From Duganella guangzhouensis (GTDB lineage Bacteria > Pseudomonadota > Gammaproteobacteria > Burkholderiales > Burkholderiaceae_D): DNA of 64,000 bases. Below, piece after piece: positions 9,040-18,113 of this stretch. The notes under the pieces are model-generated. The model made no database searches, was not told the DNA's origin, and saw only the letters and a program-made list of their open reading frames with translations. The stretch covers positions 248,001-312,000 of the forward strand of contig NZ_WKJK01000001.1 in NCBI RefSeq assembly GCF_009674535.1, read 5' to 3'. Both the position numbers and the translations under genes were made by a program. How positions within the stretch are numbered: the first letter of the stretch is position 1; the number at the start of each line of letters is the position of its first letter.

Positions 9040-10355
9040 TCCTTTGGCACCGGGATAATGCAGATGTTCATGGTACGGCCATCTTCCGACAGCATGGCCG
9101 ACTGAATCTCGATCTTGGTGCCGTCGGCGTTGAAGGTCGGATGCGGATGGTCGGCCGCAGTGGTCTTGTGGCCGGTGGTCAGCATCGTCATCTTGTTGCC
9201 GTTGCGGCGGTCAATCAGATACACCGAGCGGCTGAAGTCATCCCCCACCGCCCAGCGACCATCCGACGATCCATGCACATGCCACAAGCCGCTGCCGGAC
9301 GGCGTCTGTCCGGCGATGGTCATGGTGCGCGTGCGCAGATTGACGATGGCCAGGCCGGTCGGCTTCTCGCGCGTGCCGGTATTGCCCCAGCCATCGTCCT
9401 GGCCCGGATTGGCGCCATCGACACCGGTGGCCGGCGCACTCACGCCGCCGCCGGCGCCGGGCACCGGACGGTGGCCCATGATGGACATCGCCACTTCGTC
9501 CTTGCCGATCACCGCTTCATGCGTCACCCATTCGTACGGCGCCTCCGGGTACAGCGGACGCAGGCCGCTGCCATCGGCCAGCACGGTCCAGGTGCGCTGT
9601 GGCGATTTGCCGCCGGTCTCCCAGCAGAACACAATCTCGCCCGGGTTGTACAGATTGGCCTGGATATGGCCGATCTGGAACGGCACCGACACCACATGCC
9701 GGATCTCGCCGGTTTTCAGATTCATGCGCGCGATGCCATTTGGCCCCGCACCCATCTTGCGTGGCCCGAACGCCGGTTCGATACGCGTGCCCGGCGCCAG
9801 ATGGCGCGCCGCTTCCTCTGGGCCGACGCGGAAGTAGACCCATTCCTCATCCGCATCCAGTGCCATGTCGCCGCCGGCCTGCAGCTCGGCCGGCGTGGTG
9901 CCGGCGATGCGCTGGTAGGCGTCGGCCGGCTTCAGTGTGCCGGCGGCGCTGTCGGCCAGTAGCCGTCCCAGATCCACTTCGACGATCTGCAGCCGCTTGG
10001 GCGTGGCGTCGTTGCGCATGAAGTACAGCTTCATCGACTTGCGCGCCAGGTTCAGCATGCCGGTGTAACCGCCTTCCGTCACCTGCACGATGTCGCCGGT
10101 CTGCTCGTTGACGGCCAGCGCTTCACCGCCGGCCAGCTTCGAACGGAACACCACCCATTGGCCGTCCGAGGTCCACTGCGGATGGGTGGGATAGATCTTG
10201 GAGTCGCCATGCGGTTTGCTGGTCAGGAAAGTCAGCATGGTGCCGGTGACCGGGTCCTTGACCACCTTGCGCTCGGACGGAAAGCGCTGGCCGATGCCGG
10301 CATGTGCCACGCCGCACAGCAGCAGCGCGGCGACCGCGAGATAGCGCGGTTTCAT
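9036..10355 (-). CDS. Exported PL22-family oligogalacturonate lyase-like beta-propeller
   Basis: The 439-residue protein starts with signal peptide MKPRYLAVAALLLCGVAHA followed by GIGQRFPSERKVVKDPVTG, the usual N-terminus of PL22 oligogalacturonate lyases. Blade motifs such as WTSDGQWVVF and FNADGTKIEIQS indicate a TolB-like seven-bladed propeller. Residues matching the metal site appear in order: IGHIQ (His230), VTHEA (His279) and DHPHP (His403, His405). A Gly/Pro-rich insertion lies at about 298-330. PL22 enzymes cleave di- and trigalacturonides by beta-elimination with Mn. The enterobacterial enzyme is cytoplasmic, so the signal peptide points to periplasmic processing here. It follows the GH105 gene on the same strand with a four-base overlap. 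Confidence 0.88.
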   Translation of the reverse strand: MKPRYLAVAALLLCGVAHAGIGQRFPSERKVVKDPVTGTMLTFLTSKPHGDSKIYPTHPQWTSDGQWVVFRSKLAGGEALAVNEQTGDIVQVTEGGYTGMLNLARKSMKLYFMRNDATPKRLQIVEVDLGRLLADSAAGTLKPADAYQRIAGTTPAELQAGGDMALDADEEWVYFRVGPEEAARHLAPGTRIEPAFGPRKMGAGPNGIARMNLKTGEIRHVVSVPFQIGHIQANLYNPGEIVFCWETGGKSPQRTWTVLADGSGLRPLYPEAPYEWVTHEAVIGKDEVAMSIMGHRPVPGAGGGVSAPATGVDGANPGQDDGWGNTGTREKPTGLAIVNLRTRTMTIAGQTPSGSGLWHVHGSSDGRWAVGDDFSRSVYLIDRRNGNKMTMLTTGHKTTAADHPHPTFNADGTKIEIQSAMLSEDGRTMNICIIPVPKD

Positions 10356-11770
10356 TGCTGCTGCCCCTGATACATCAGGCCACTGTCATTTAGGCCGTAC
10401 TTGAACTTCTTGTTCATCTCGATCACCTCGGCGCCGGCCAGCAGCACCGGACCGTAGCCGTGAGCGGCCTTGGTGCTCACCGGCCGGTAATAGTAGAACG
10501 CTGGATCGAAGGCCATGCCGGTGCCGACGCAAATGCCTTCCACCTCACCCTTGGCGTTGACTTTGGATGCGACCGCGTTCCACGCCAGATTGACCATCGG
10601 GCCGAACATCTCCTTGTCCAGATAACCGCGATTAACCGCGCGCGCCAGCGCGTAGGCGTAAATGGCGCTGGCCGAGGTTTCGAGGTAGGAGTCCGGACGG
10701 TCGATCAACTGGTGCCACAAGCCATCCTTGTCCTGGTAGCGCGCCAAGCCGTTGGCGTGGGCGCGCAGTTGCGCCTCCACCGCCTTGTAGTCCTTGTGAT
10801 TCTTGGGCAGCACTTCCAGCACTTCGACCATGGCCATCAGCGCCCAGCCGTTGGCGCGCGCCCAATGCAGTTCGGGGTGATCGCGCATGCCTTCGACGTA
10901 GCCGTGCATGTAGATGCCCAACTGCGGATTGAACATGCGGCGCGAGAACTGCAGTACCTGGCGCGCGGCGTCGTCATAATATTTGCTGTTGCCGGTTTCC
11001 TTGCCCATCAGCGCGATGGTCGGCACCGCCATGAACATATCGTCCAGCCACAGGGTGTTTTGCAGCGGCCGCATTTTGGGCTTGCCATCCGCGCCAGGAC
11101 CGCCGCGCGCGATGGTGCCGTCGCTCAGGCGATATTCCTTTTCCGTGACGAAGGGCGCACACACGCCCACCAGTTGACCGTAGTCGACCCGCGCGCCGGA
11201 CTGCTTGGCCTTCAAAAAACTCATGCACAGCGCGCCGGCATCGTCCAGCGCGTGCGGGTTGAGAAAACTCTTGATCGGCGCCTGGGCGTTGGCGGTATCG
11301 GCTTTCACCACCGGCAGGTAGAGGCGGGTGAGGTCGGCCATCAACTGGTGGCGCTTGATGGTGTAGTCGGTGTAGAGCTGGTCGCCGGTGGCGGCGCCGG
11401 CGGCCAGCATGCCGGCGTAGGTCACGCCCCATTCATAGCTGGTCAGGCGGAAGTCGCCCGGCTTCAGCACCGCATCGGGATCGGCCTTGTCCAGCTTTGC
11501 GATGGGCGCGTGGCTGGTCTTGTTGATCAGTTCCGCCGGGGTGACGGCGTTCAGATAGTCGAACACGCGGTCCAGCACCGCCTTGACCTCGGCGGCGGGC
11601 ATGGCGCGGTAGGGCGTGGGGTAATGGACTTCCAGTGCGTGCAGCATGGCGTCCTGCGCGGCCGGGCCTTTTTCCTGCGGTGGCGGCGCGTGTTGAGCGT
11701 TGGCGTGCAGGGAGAACAGGGCGCCAATCAGCAGGGCGCAGGTGGTCGGGTGGATGTTTTTGATCTTCAC
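10352..11770 (-). CDS. GH105-family glycosidase (unsaturated uronyl hydrolase type)
   Basis: The GTG at 11770 is preferred: it opens the signal peptide VKIKNIHPTTCALLIGALFSLHANA and has GGAGA ten bases upstream. The frame stays open to an ATG at 11899, but that 43-residue extension is Ser/Arg-rich and unlike a leader. The 472-residue protein has GH105 motifs: SYEWGVTYAGMLAAG, LWLDDMFMAVP (catalytic Asp region), WARANGWALMAMVEVLE, ETSASAIYAYALARAVN and YGPVLLAGAEV. It differs clearly from the GH105 at 6425, so the two probably handle different unsaturated oligomers. Its stop overlaps the start of the PL22 gene, forming a two-gene operon. That operon diverges from the TonB receptor at 12022. 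Confidence 0.9.
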   Translation of the reverse strand: MKIKNIHPTTCALLIGALFSLHANAQHAPPPQEKGPAAQDAMLHALEVHYPTPYRAMPAAEVKAVLDRVFDYLNAVTPAELINKTSHAPIAKLDKADPDAVLKPGDFRLTSYEWGVTYAGMLAAGAATGDQLYTDYTIKRHQLMADLTRLYLPVVKADTANAQAPIKSFLNPHALDDAGALCMSFLKAKQSGARVDYGQLVGVCAPFVTEKEYRLSDGTIARGGPGADGKPKMRPLQNTLWLDDMFMAVPTIALMGKETGNSKYYDDAARQVLQFSRRMFNPQLGIYMHGYVEGMRDHPELHWARANGWALMAMVEVLEVLPKNHKDYKAVEAQLRAHANGLARYQDKDGLWHQLIDRPDSYLETSASAIYAYALARAVNRGYLDKEMFGPMVNLAWNAVASKVNAKGEVEGICVGTGMAFDPAFYYYRPVSTKAAHGYGPVLLAGAEVIEMNKKFKYGLNDSGLMYQGQQQ

Positions 11771-12021
11771 TTGAACAGCGTCTCCAATAGGTGAGCAAAG
11801 GCTACAAGACAGTAGCGGATTGGCGTCGATGTCGCAATCGCTTGAGCGCCGCCGGAGCGGAATAGTCGCGTTGTTGATTGATGTGGGAATCCTTTCCAAT
11901 CAATTCCATGAGTATTTGTCAAAAGTGAATCATCGATGCGACAACCCTCATTTTGTGCAGGAAAAGGCGGGCGTAATATCCGCTCACCTCATACCTAAAA
12001 CAACACAGGAGACATACAGAG
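11771..12021. promoter_or_regulatory. Divergent promoter region, GH105-PL22 operon / TonB receptor
   Basis: These 251 bases separate two outward-facing transcripts. The interval contains an inverted repeat, TTGATTG (11874-11880) and CAATCAA (11897-11903), with a 16-base spacer, a plausible operator. AGGAG lies ten bases before the receptor start. No small gene was recognised inside. Confidence 0.45.
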
Positions 12022-15000
12022 ATGAGAAATACGCATATCCGTCCGACCGTGATCCAGCTGGGTGTTATCGCGCTGCTGGCGTCCTTGCAGGCGCACGCGC
12101 AGGAGGCAGCACCACCGGCTGCGACACCGGACAATAAAGATGAAAACGTGGTGGTGGTGACCGGCTTCCGCGCCAGTCTGAACTCGGCGCTGAACACCAA
12201 GAAGAACTCGGACGGCATCGTCGATGTCATCAAGGCCGAGGACATCGCCAAGTTCCCGGACGCGAATCTGGCCGAGTCGCTGCAGCGCGTGCCTGGCGTG
12301 GCGCTGGCACGCGGCGATGGCGGCGAGGGCAAGCAGATCACCGTGCGTGGTCTGAACGCCGGCTTCACGCGGGTGCGCATCAATGGCATCGAAGGCGTGG
12401 CGGCCACCGGCGCCTCCGACATCAACGGCAGCACCAACCGTGGGCGCGGTTTCGACTTCTCGGTGTTCGCATCTGAGCTGTTCAACAGCCTGGAAGTGCG
12501 CAAGACTTCGGAAGCGGCGATAGAAGAGGGCTCGCTGGGCGCCACCGTCGACCTGCGCACCGCGCGCCCGTTCGACTTCAAGGACCGTACCATCAGCTTT
12601 GGCGTGCAGGAGTTCCACAATACCTTGTCCGACAAGACCCAGCCACGCGTGACGGCGCTGTTGTCGGACCGCTGGAATACGCCTTACGGTAAATTCGGCG
12701 CGCTGATTTCCGGCGCCTATTCGAAACGCCGAGCGACCGAGGAAGGTTACGAGGCGGTGGAGCTGCTGAGCGCCAGTGCCGACGGCGGCTTCTGTTCGCC
12801 GCTGGGCGCCGCCACGCAGAACCCGGCCAACAACGCGACCAAGGGCGTTACGGCCACCAACTGCGGCTTCAACCTGCCGCGGACTTCGGACCCGACGGCC
12901 TACAACAACGTCATGAACCGGACCGACAATTATGGTGGCACGGTGGCCAATCCGGCCGCCGGCTCGGGCGCGTTTGCACCGCGTATTCCGCGCTACCGCC
13001 GCTCGCAGACCGACTACGAGCGCACCGGCATCACCAACTCCTACCAATGGCGACCGAGCAGCGACACCGAGGTCAATCTGGATTTCATGTACGGTAAATT
13101 CGCCAACAAGCGTTACGACAACTACATCGAGGCGATTTCCTTTGGCCGCACGCTGGGCGCTGCCAACGGCAAGCCGCAGACCTCGATCCTGGACGCGCAT
13201 TTCAACGATAACGGCAGCTGGGACTACGGTAAATTCAATGGCGTCGACGTGCGTACCGAGGGTCTGCTGGACATCTACACCACCACCTTCCGCCAGCACG
13301 TGATCTCGGGCAGCCACAAGTTCAGCGACACGGTGAAGGTCGACTTCATGGCCGGTAACTCGAACTCCAATCTGAATGAGCCGATGCGCGCGACGGTGCA
13401 ATTCGATTCACCCAACGCCAATGGCTTCTCCTGGGACTTCCGCAACAACCGCAATGTGCCGACGCTGAACTTCGGCATCGACATCACCAATCCGAACAGC
13501 TTCAGCTTCGGTCCGCAGGATGCTGATGGCACGGTGCACGGCCAGTTTGTCGGCCGCTATCTGGACACCACCAACAAGCTGCAGACCCAGGCCGGCAACC
13601 TGTCGTGGGAACTGAACGACCACCTGACCACGCGCTTCGGCCTCTCCAAGCGCAAGAATATCTGGACCAACTACGAAGTCGGCTCCGGCGCCAACGGCCT
13701 GACTTTGCCGGCGGGCGTCACCATGTCCGACATCTCGCGCCAGATCACCGGCTTTGGCAGTGGCCTCGGTGGCAGCGGCGTGCCGTCGTCGTGGGCGGCG
13801 GTGGATCTGGACAAGTTCCTGGCCGTGTATAACATCGAGTGCCATTGCTCGTCGGTGCCGGGTTCCGAGTACAACATCCTCGGCCAGACCAACCGCCGCG
13901 TCGAAGAGAAGATCAATGCGGTGTATGGCATGGTCGACTTCAACTACGACCTGTGGGGCATCGGCTGGCGCGGCAACGTCGGCGTGCGTGGTGCTGACAC
14001 CACCGCCACCTCGACCGCGCTGATTAACGTGAACGGCGTGCTGCAGCCGAATACCGGCGTCAAAAAATACCGCGACTGGCTGCCGGCGCTGAATCTGACG
14101 GCGCAGTTGCCGAAGGATGTGTTCATGCGCTTCTCGGCCGGTAAAACACTGTCACGGCCGGAGTACACCGACCTGGCGCCGTCCGCCACGGTGTCGCAGA
14201 TTTCGCAGTCGGTCTCGATCGGCAATCCGCAACTGGACCCGATCCGCGCCAAGACCTACGACCTGCAGGCCGAGTGGTACTACGCCAAGAACGCCATGGT
14301 CTCGCTGGGCTACTTCCACAAGGACATCGGCTCCTTCATTCAGAGCGTGAACGAGCGTGTGCCGTATAACACGCTGGGACTGCCGAACGAACTGCTGATC
14401 TTCAACGGCTGTTCGATCACCGGCGCCACGCCGATCTGCCCGACGCTGCCGAATACCGAAGTGGTGGTGAGCCGCAAAGTGAACACCGCCGGCGGCCCGC
14501 TGAATGGTCTGGAGTTCAACCTGCAAATGCCGTTCAGCTTCCTGCCTGCGGGCTGGAACAACTTCGGCCTGCTGGCCAACGCCACCCACGTGAAGTCGAA
14601 GATCACTTACATCACGCGGGTCGACAATCCAACCACGGCGGCCAACGAGCAGTTGACGCAGGTGGCCAACTTCACCGGCTTGTCACCCAACACGCACAAC
14701 CTCACGCTGTACTACGAGGATGCGAAGTTCAGCGCTCGGGTGTCGGCGGCCTATCGCTCGGCTTACATTCTGGCGGTGCTGGGTGACGTCAACGGTGCCG
14801 ACTACACCATCGTCGACGGCTCCACCAATGTCGACATGAGCTTGTCCTACAACCTGACGCCGAACCTGCGCGTCAGTCTCGAAGGGCAGAATCTGACCGA
14901 TACGCCGCTGCGCTATGGCCGCGACAGTCAGCGCAACGATACGCTGCTGTACGTGCACTCGGGCCGTTCCTTCGTGGTCGGACTGAATTACAAGTTCTAA
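12022..15000 (+). CDS. TonB-dependent receptor (Xanthomonas/Caulobacter-type), oligosaccharide uptake
   Basis: The 992-residue protein has a signal peptide (to LQAHAQ), a TonB-box-like VVVVTGFR and the plug-domain block GFRASLNSALNTKK...VDVIKAEDIAKFPDANLAESLQRVPGV. This block is diagnostic of the TonB-dependent receptors abundant in Xanthomonas and Caulobacter carbohydrate loci. It ends in a beta-barrel whose last strand is SFVVGLNYKF, with the terminal Phe expected for outer-membrane insertion. There is no N-terminal signalling (STN) domain, so it is a plain transporter. Lying between enzyme operons, it probably imports pectin-derived oligomers. Tandem hairpins follow it. The ligand is inferred from context only. 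Confidence 0.92.
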   Translation: MRNTHIRPTVIQLGVIALLASLQAHAQEAAPPAATPDNKDENVVVVTGFRASLNSALNTKKNSDGIVDVIKAEDIAKFPDANLAESLQRVPGVALARGDGGEGKQITVRGLNAGFTRVRINGIEGVAATGASDINGSTNRGRGFDFSVFASELFNSLEVRKTSEAAIEEGSLGATVDLRTARPFDFKDRTISFGVQEFHNTLSDKTQPRVTALLSDRWNTPYGKFGALISGAYSKRRATEEGYEAVELLSASADGGFCSPLGAATQNPANNATKGVTATNCGFNLPRTSDPTAYNNVMNRTDNYGGTVANPAAGSGAFAPRIPRYRRSQTDYERTGITNSYQWRPSSDTEVNLDFMYGKFANKRYDNYIEAISFGRTLGAANGKPQTSILDAHFNDNGSWDYGKFNGVDVRTEGLLDIYTTTFRQHVISGSHKFSDTVKVDFMAGNSNSNLNEPMRATVQFDSPNANGFSWDFRNNRNVPTLNFGIDITNPNSFSFGPQDADGTVHGQFVGRYLDTTNKLQTQAGNLSWELNDHLTTRFGLSKRKNIWTNYEVGSGANGLTLPAGVTMSDISRQITGFGSGLGGSGVPSSWAAVDLDKFLAVYNIECHCSSVPGSEYNILGQTNRRVEEKINAVYGMVDFNYDLWGIGWRGNVGVRGADTTATSTALINVNGVLQPNTGVKKYRDWLPALNLTAQLPKDVFMRFSAGKTLSRPEYTDLAPSATVSQISQSVSIGNPQLDPIRAKTYDLQAEWYYAKNAMVSLGYFHKDIGSFIQSVNERVPYNTLGLPNELLIFNGCSITGATPICPTLPNTEVVVSRKVNTAGGPLNGLEFNLQMPFSFLPAGWNNFGLLANATHVKSKITYITRVDNPTTAANEQLTQVANFTGLSPNTHNLTLYYEDAKFSARVSAAYRSAYILAVLGDVNGADYTIVDGSTNVDMSLSYNLTPNLRVSLEGQNLTDTPLRYGRDSQRNDTLLYVHSGRSFVVGLNYKF

Positions 15001-15008
15001 GTCACTCC

Positions 15009-15038
15009 GCGCAATAATCAGCAACTTGATTATTGCGC
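15009..15038. terminator. Long perfect hairpin after TonB receptor
   Basis: GCGCAATAATCA and TGATTATTGCGC form a perfect 12-bp stem with a six-base loop, nine bases after the receptor stop. There is no T-run directly after it, so it may protect the 3' end or act with the second hairpin. Confidence 0.6.
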
Positions 15039-15044
15039 CGGATA

Positions 15045-15076
15045 GCGGTGTTGAAAACGCAACACCGCCATCTTTT
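15045..15076 (+). terminator. Rho-independent terminator
   Basis: GCGGTGTTG and CAACACCGC form a 9-bp stem with a six-base loop, and a run of five T follows three bases after the stem. It should end the transcript of the first TonB receptor, so the second receptor needs its own promoter. Confidence 0.75.
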
Positions 15077-15087
15077 TGTTGTGAAGG

Positions 15088-15141
15088 TGGTCGGACCAAT
15101 TTAGTATCTGGCTCGACCGCATATAAAAAGTGATCGAACCA
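15088..15141. promoter_or_regulatory. Array of three FadR/GntR-like operator boxes before second TonB receptor
   Basis: A perfect palindrome TGGTCGGACCA (15088-15098) is followed by a degenerate copy TGGCTCGACCG (15109-15119) and a near copy TGATCGAACCA (15131-15141). The start-to-start steps are 21 and 22 bases, about two helical turns. The outer boxes both continue as ACCAATT. TGGT-N3-ACCA is the general form of FadR-subfamily GntR operators, which include hexuronate regulators. Assigning a regulator class is inference; none is encoded nearby. Confidence 0.55.
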
Positions 15142-15173
15142 ATTCGACACCACAACAGAGAGAGGAGACAACG

Positions 15174-18113
15174 ATGCAAGCACGTAAGGTCCGTGTTCAG
15201 CGCGTCTCATTGGCTGCTGCCGTAGCCAGCGCTGTCCTGCAAATGGCCGTTGAGGCCCATGCCCAAACCGCGGCGACTTCCGCCGCTCCCACTGTCGATT
15301 CCGCGCCGGCCACAGAGCCGGAGCCGGTGTCGATCGTCGTCACCGGTTCGTTGATACGCCGTGTGGCCGACGAAGGCGCTACCCCGCTCAGCATCACCAA
15401 GAGCAGCGAGCTGGAAGCGCGCGGCAATACCGAGTTGAAGGACTTTGTGCTGGAGCAGCCGCAGTCGCTGTCGCTCGGCACCAACTCCGGCGCGGCCGGT
15501 CCGGTCACCAATCTGCGCGGCTTGGGGCCGATGCGGACGCTGACGCTGCTGAATGGCCGCCGCCTCGCCAACGAGCCGCTGCAGGACCAGTATGTGTCGG
15601 TTAACGTGATACCGCGCATGGCACTGGACCGCGTTGAGACGCTGAACGGCGGCGCGGCCTCGATCTACGGCGCCGACGCCATCGGCGGTGTGCAGAACTA
15701 TCTGACCAAGCGTAACTACCGTGGCTTCTCGGCCAAGGCCGAATACGCGACGCCGGAATTGAGCGGTGGCGGCCAGACCAAGAGCTTTGGCCTGATCGCC
15801 GGCTGGGGTGACGTCAAGTCGGATGGCTGGAACTTCTACCTGGCGGCCGACCATCAGGAGAAGACTGCGCTGTTCCAGGGCGACCGTCCGGACCAGCATG
15901 ATCCGGCGGTGCTGCGCGGCCTCGGTCTGGGCCTGGCACCGGATGCGCGCAACGCTTCGCCGATCGCCAACTTCGGTTTCAGCCGCAGTTCGAATACCAG
16001 CTACAACCCGGCCTACGCGAGCGGCTGTCTCGACCCGTATGCGCTGCCGACGCTGGGCAACGCCAGCGCCAACACGCCGCCGACCTATGCGCCGGGCTGC
16101 TACCGCAATCCGCTGTACTGGACCGCCGTTACCGATGGCAGCAAGATCACCACCATCGCGGGCCGCGCCAGTCTGAATCTGTCCGGTGGCCACAAGCTGG
16201 ATCTGGACATACTGCATTCGGAATTCACGGTGCAGAAGTATCGCGGCATGCAGGTACCGGGTACCGCCAATCCGTTCACCACGTATTCGCTGTCGTCTTC
16301 AAGCCGATTCTATCCGGGCAATGGCATCACGCCGGCGGTGCAGGTGGTGGGCAGTAACACCGGCGCGAATACGCCAACCATGTATATCGATGCGACCAAG
16401 ACGCCCGGCACGGTCAGCACTCTGAATATGAATGGCCGCACGATTTACTTCCAGTGGGGACCGGCCGAACTGGGACCGGCGTATCGCAACGATGAGCAGA
16501 GCAATGACCGCATTGTGCTGTCGGCCGAGGGCACGGTGTTGGGTTGGGATTACCGCGCTGGCATCAACTACGGCCGCGCCGAGCGTGATACGCGTGCCGG
16601 TGCCGGCTATGTGCTGTATTCGAAGATTCAGGAGGGCTTCGACAAGGGCATCCTGAATCCGTTTGGCTTGCAGGACGCGGCCGGGCTGGCGTATCTGCAA
16701 AGCGCGCAGGCGCTGGACTATACCTATCGTCTCAACAAGGCGTACAACGAGAGCGTCGACCTGACGGTGTCGCGGCCCTTGTGGCAGCTGGCTGGCGGCG
16801 ATTTGACGCTGGCCGTGTCGGCCGAGTTCCGCAAGGATTCAGCGCGGGTGGGCGCGGCGCCGCTGGACTATGTGCTGAAGAAGGCCGATGGCACTTACAA
16901 CATCGACGCTTCCGGCGTGGTGGTGCAGACCGATCTGGTGGGCGAAACGCCGGTCGGCGTGGCCAAGGATTTGCAGCGCAAGATCGCGTCGCTGATGATG
17001 GAGGTCGATGCGCCGATCACCGACAAGTTCCTGCTGAACGGCGCGGTGCGGGCCGACCATTACGACGATCTGAAACAGACCACGGTCAATCCCAAGCTGG
17101 CGGCGCGTTATCAGCCTTGGCAGCCGCTGGTGCTGCGTAGTTCGGTGTCGACCGGTTTCCGCGCGCCGTCCATCATGGACATCCAGAATCCGACACCGGA
17201 GGTGCGCACGCAGGTGATGGATGATCCGGTGCTGTGCCCAAGTTCGCAGCCGACGGTGGCGGCAACCGGTACGCCGAAGGCGGGCTACACCTACGATCAG
17301 GTGTGTAATGTGACGACGACCTACTGGACCAAGTCGCCGAACAATTCCTTCCTCAAGCCGGAAAAATCGCGCGGCTTCTCGCTGGGCTTCGCGCTGGAGC
17401 CGATGAAGGATATGACGCTGACGGTGGACTACTGGGGCTTGCTGATCCGCGATGTGCTGGGTGCGACGTCGATCGCGGAGATCCAGCAGAATCCGGACAA
17501 GTATGCGGCGTTCATCATTCGGAATGCGGATGGCACCATCAATCACATTGTGGCCAGCCAGTCCAACCGGGGCCAGACGCGGATACGCGGCGCCGATGTC
17601 TCCGGCAGTTATCGCTTCCCGCGCGCGAGCTTCGGCAATTTCGATGTGAAGCTGGATGGCACCTGGTATCACAAGTATGAGTTCCAGAGCGAGAAGGATG
17701 GTCCGTGGCTGCAGAACGTGGGCATCATCACCAACGATGGCCGCTATGGCAGTGCGGGGCCGAATGCGGGTCTGGCCGGTATGCCGCAGATTAATCCGCG
17801 CTGGAAGCATACGCTGGCGCTGAACTACAGCTTGGGCAACTGGCGTGCGACGCTGTCGCAGCGTTATAACTCGGGACTGACGGATCTGACGCCGCGCACC
17901 GGATCGACGCTGACCAAGGTGGATTCGTATAGTCAGTACAATCTGAATATGCGCTACCTGGGCATCAAGAACACGACCATTTCGCTGGGGGTGAACAACC
18001 TCACGCAGGAGTGGCCGCCGCTGACCGCCAACTCGATCTATAACGGTTACATCACCAGCATGGCGGATATGCTGGGACGGGTGTACCGGGCGTCGGTAGA
18101 GTACAAGTTCTGA
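15174..18113 (+). CDS. TonB-dependent receptor, oligosaccharide uptake
   Basis: The start has a strong GAGGAGA six bases upstream. The 979-residue protein has a signal peptide (to AVEAHAQ), a TonB-box-like VSIVVTGSLIRR, and the plug domain with LNGRRLAN...IPRMALDRVETLNGGAASIYGADAIGGVQNYLTK. A long barrel ends in VYRASVEYKF. It is of a different receptor subfamily from the one at 12022, so the locus has two import channels. It heads an operon with three enzymes: its TGA shares one base with the ATG of the six-hairpin glycosidase. That fixed linkage suggests the receptor imports the oligomer those enzymes process. No STN domain is present. Confidence 0.92.
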   Translation: MQARKVRVQRVSLAAAVASAVLQMAVEAHAQTAATSAAPTVDSAPATEPEPVSIVVTGSLIRRVADEGATPLSITKSSELEARGNTELKDFVLEQPQSLSLGTNSGAAGPVTNLRGLGPMRTLTLLNGRRLANEPLQDQYVSVNVIPRMALDRVETLNGGAASIYGADAIGGVQNYLTKRNYRGFSAKAEYATPELSGGGQTKSFGLIAGWGDVKSDGWNFYLAADHQEKTALFQGDRPDQHDPAVLRGLGLGLAPDARNASPIANFGFSRSSNTSYNPAYASGCLDPYALPTLGNASANTPPTYAPGCYRNPLYWTAVTDGSKITTIAGRASLNLSGGHKLDLDILHSEFTVQKYRGMQVPGTANPFTTYSLSSSSRFYPGNGITPAVQVVGSNTGANTPTMYIDATKTPGTVSTLNMNGRTIYFQWGPAELGPAYRNDEQSNDRIVLSAEGTVLGWDYRAGINYGRAERDTRAGAGYVLYSKIQEGFDKGILNPFGLQDAAGLAYLQSAQALDYTYRLNKAYNESVDLTVSRPLWQLAGGDLTLAVSAEFRKDSARVGAAPLDYVLKKADGTYNIDASGVVVQTDLVGETPVGVAKDLQRKIASLMMEVDAPITDKFLLNGAVRADHYDDLKQTTVNPKLAARYQPWQPLVLRSSVSTGFRAPSIMDIQNPTPEVRTQVMDDPVLCPSSQPTVAATGTPKAGYTYDQVCNVTTTYWTKSPNNSFLKPEKSRGFSLGFALEPMKDMTLTVDYWGLLIRDVLGATSIAEIQQNPDKYAAFIIRNADGTINHIVASQSNRGQTRIRGADVSGSYRFPRASFGNFDVKLDGTWYHKYEFQSEKDGPWLQNVGIITNDGRYGSAGPNAGLAGMPQINPRWKHTLALNYSLGNWRATLSQRYNSGLTDLTPRTGSTLTKVDSYSQYNLNMRYLGIKNTTISLGVNNLTQEWPPLTANSIYNGYITSMADMLGRVYRASVEYKF

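Noticed and set aside
10460..11794. 444-codon plus-strand frame opposite the GH105 gene
   Set aside because: Composition is antisense-like (Gly/Val/His/Gln rich) and the minus strand encodes a full GH105 enzyme with signal peptide.
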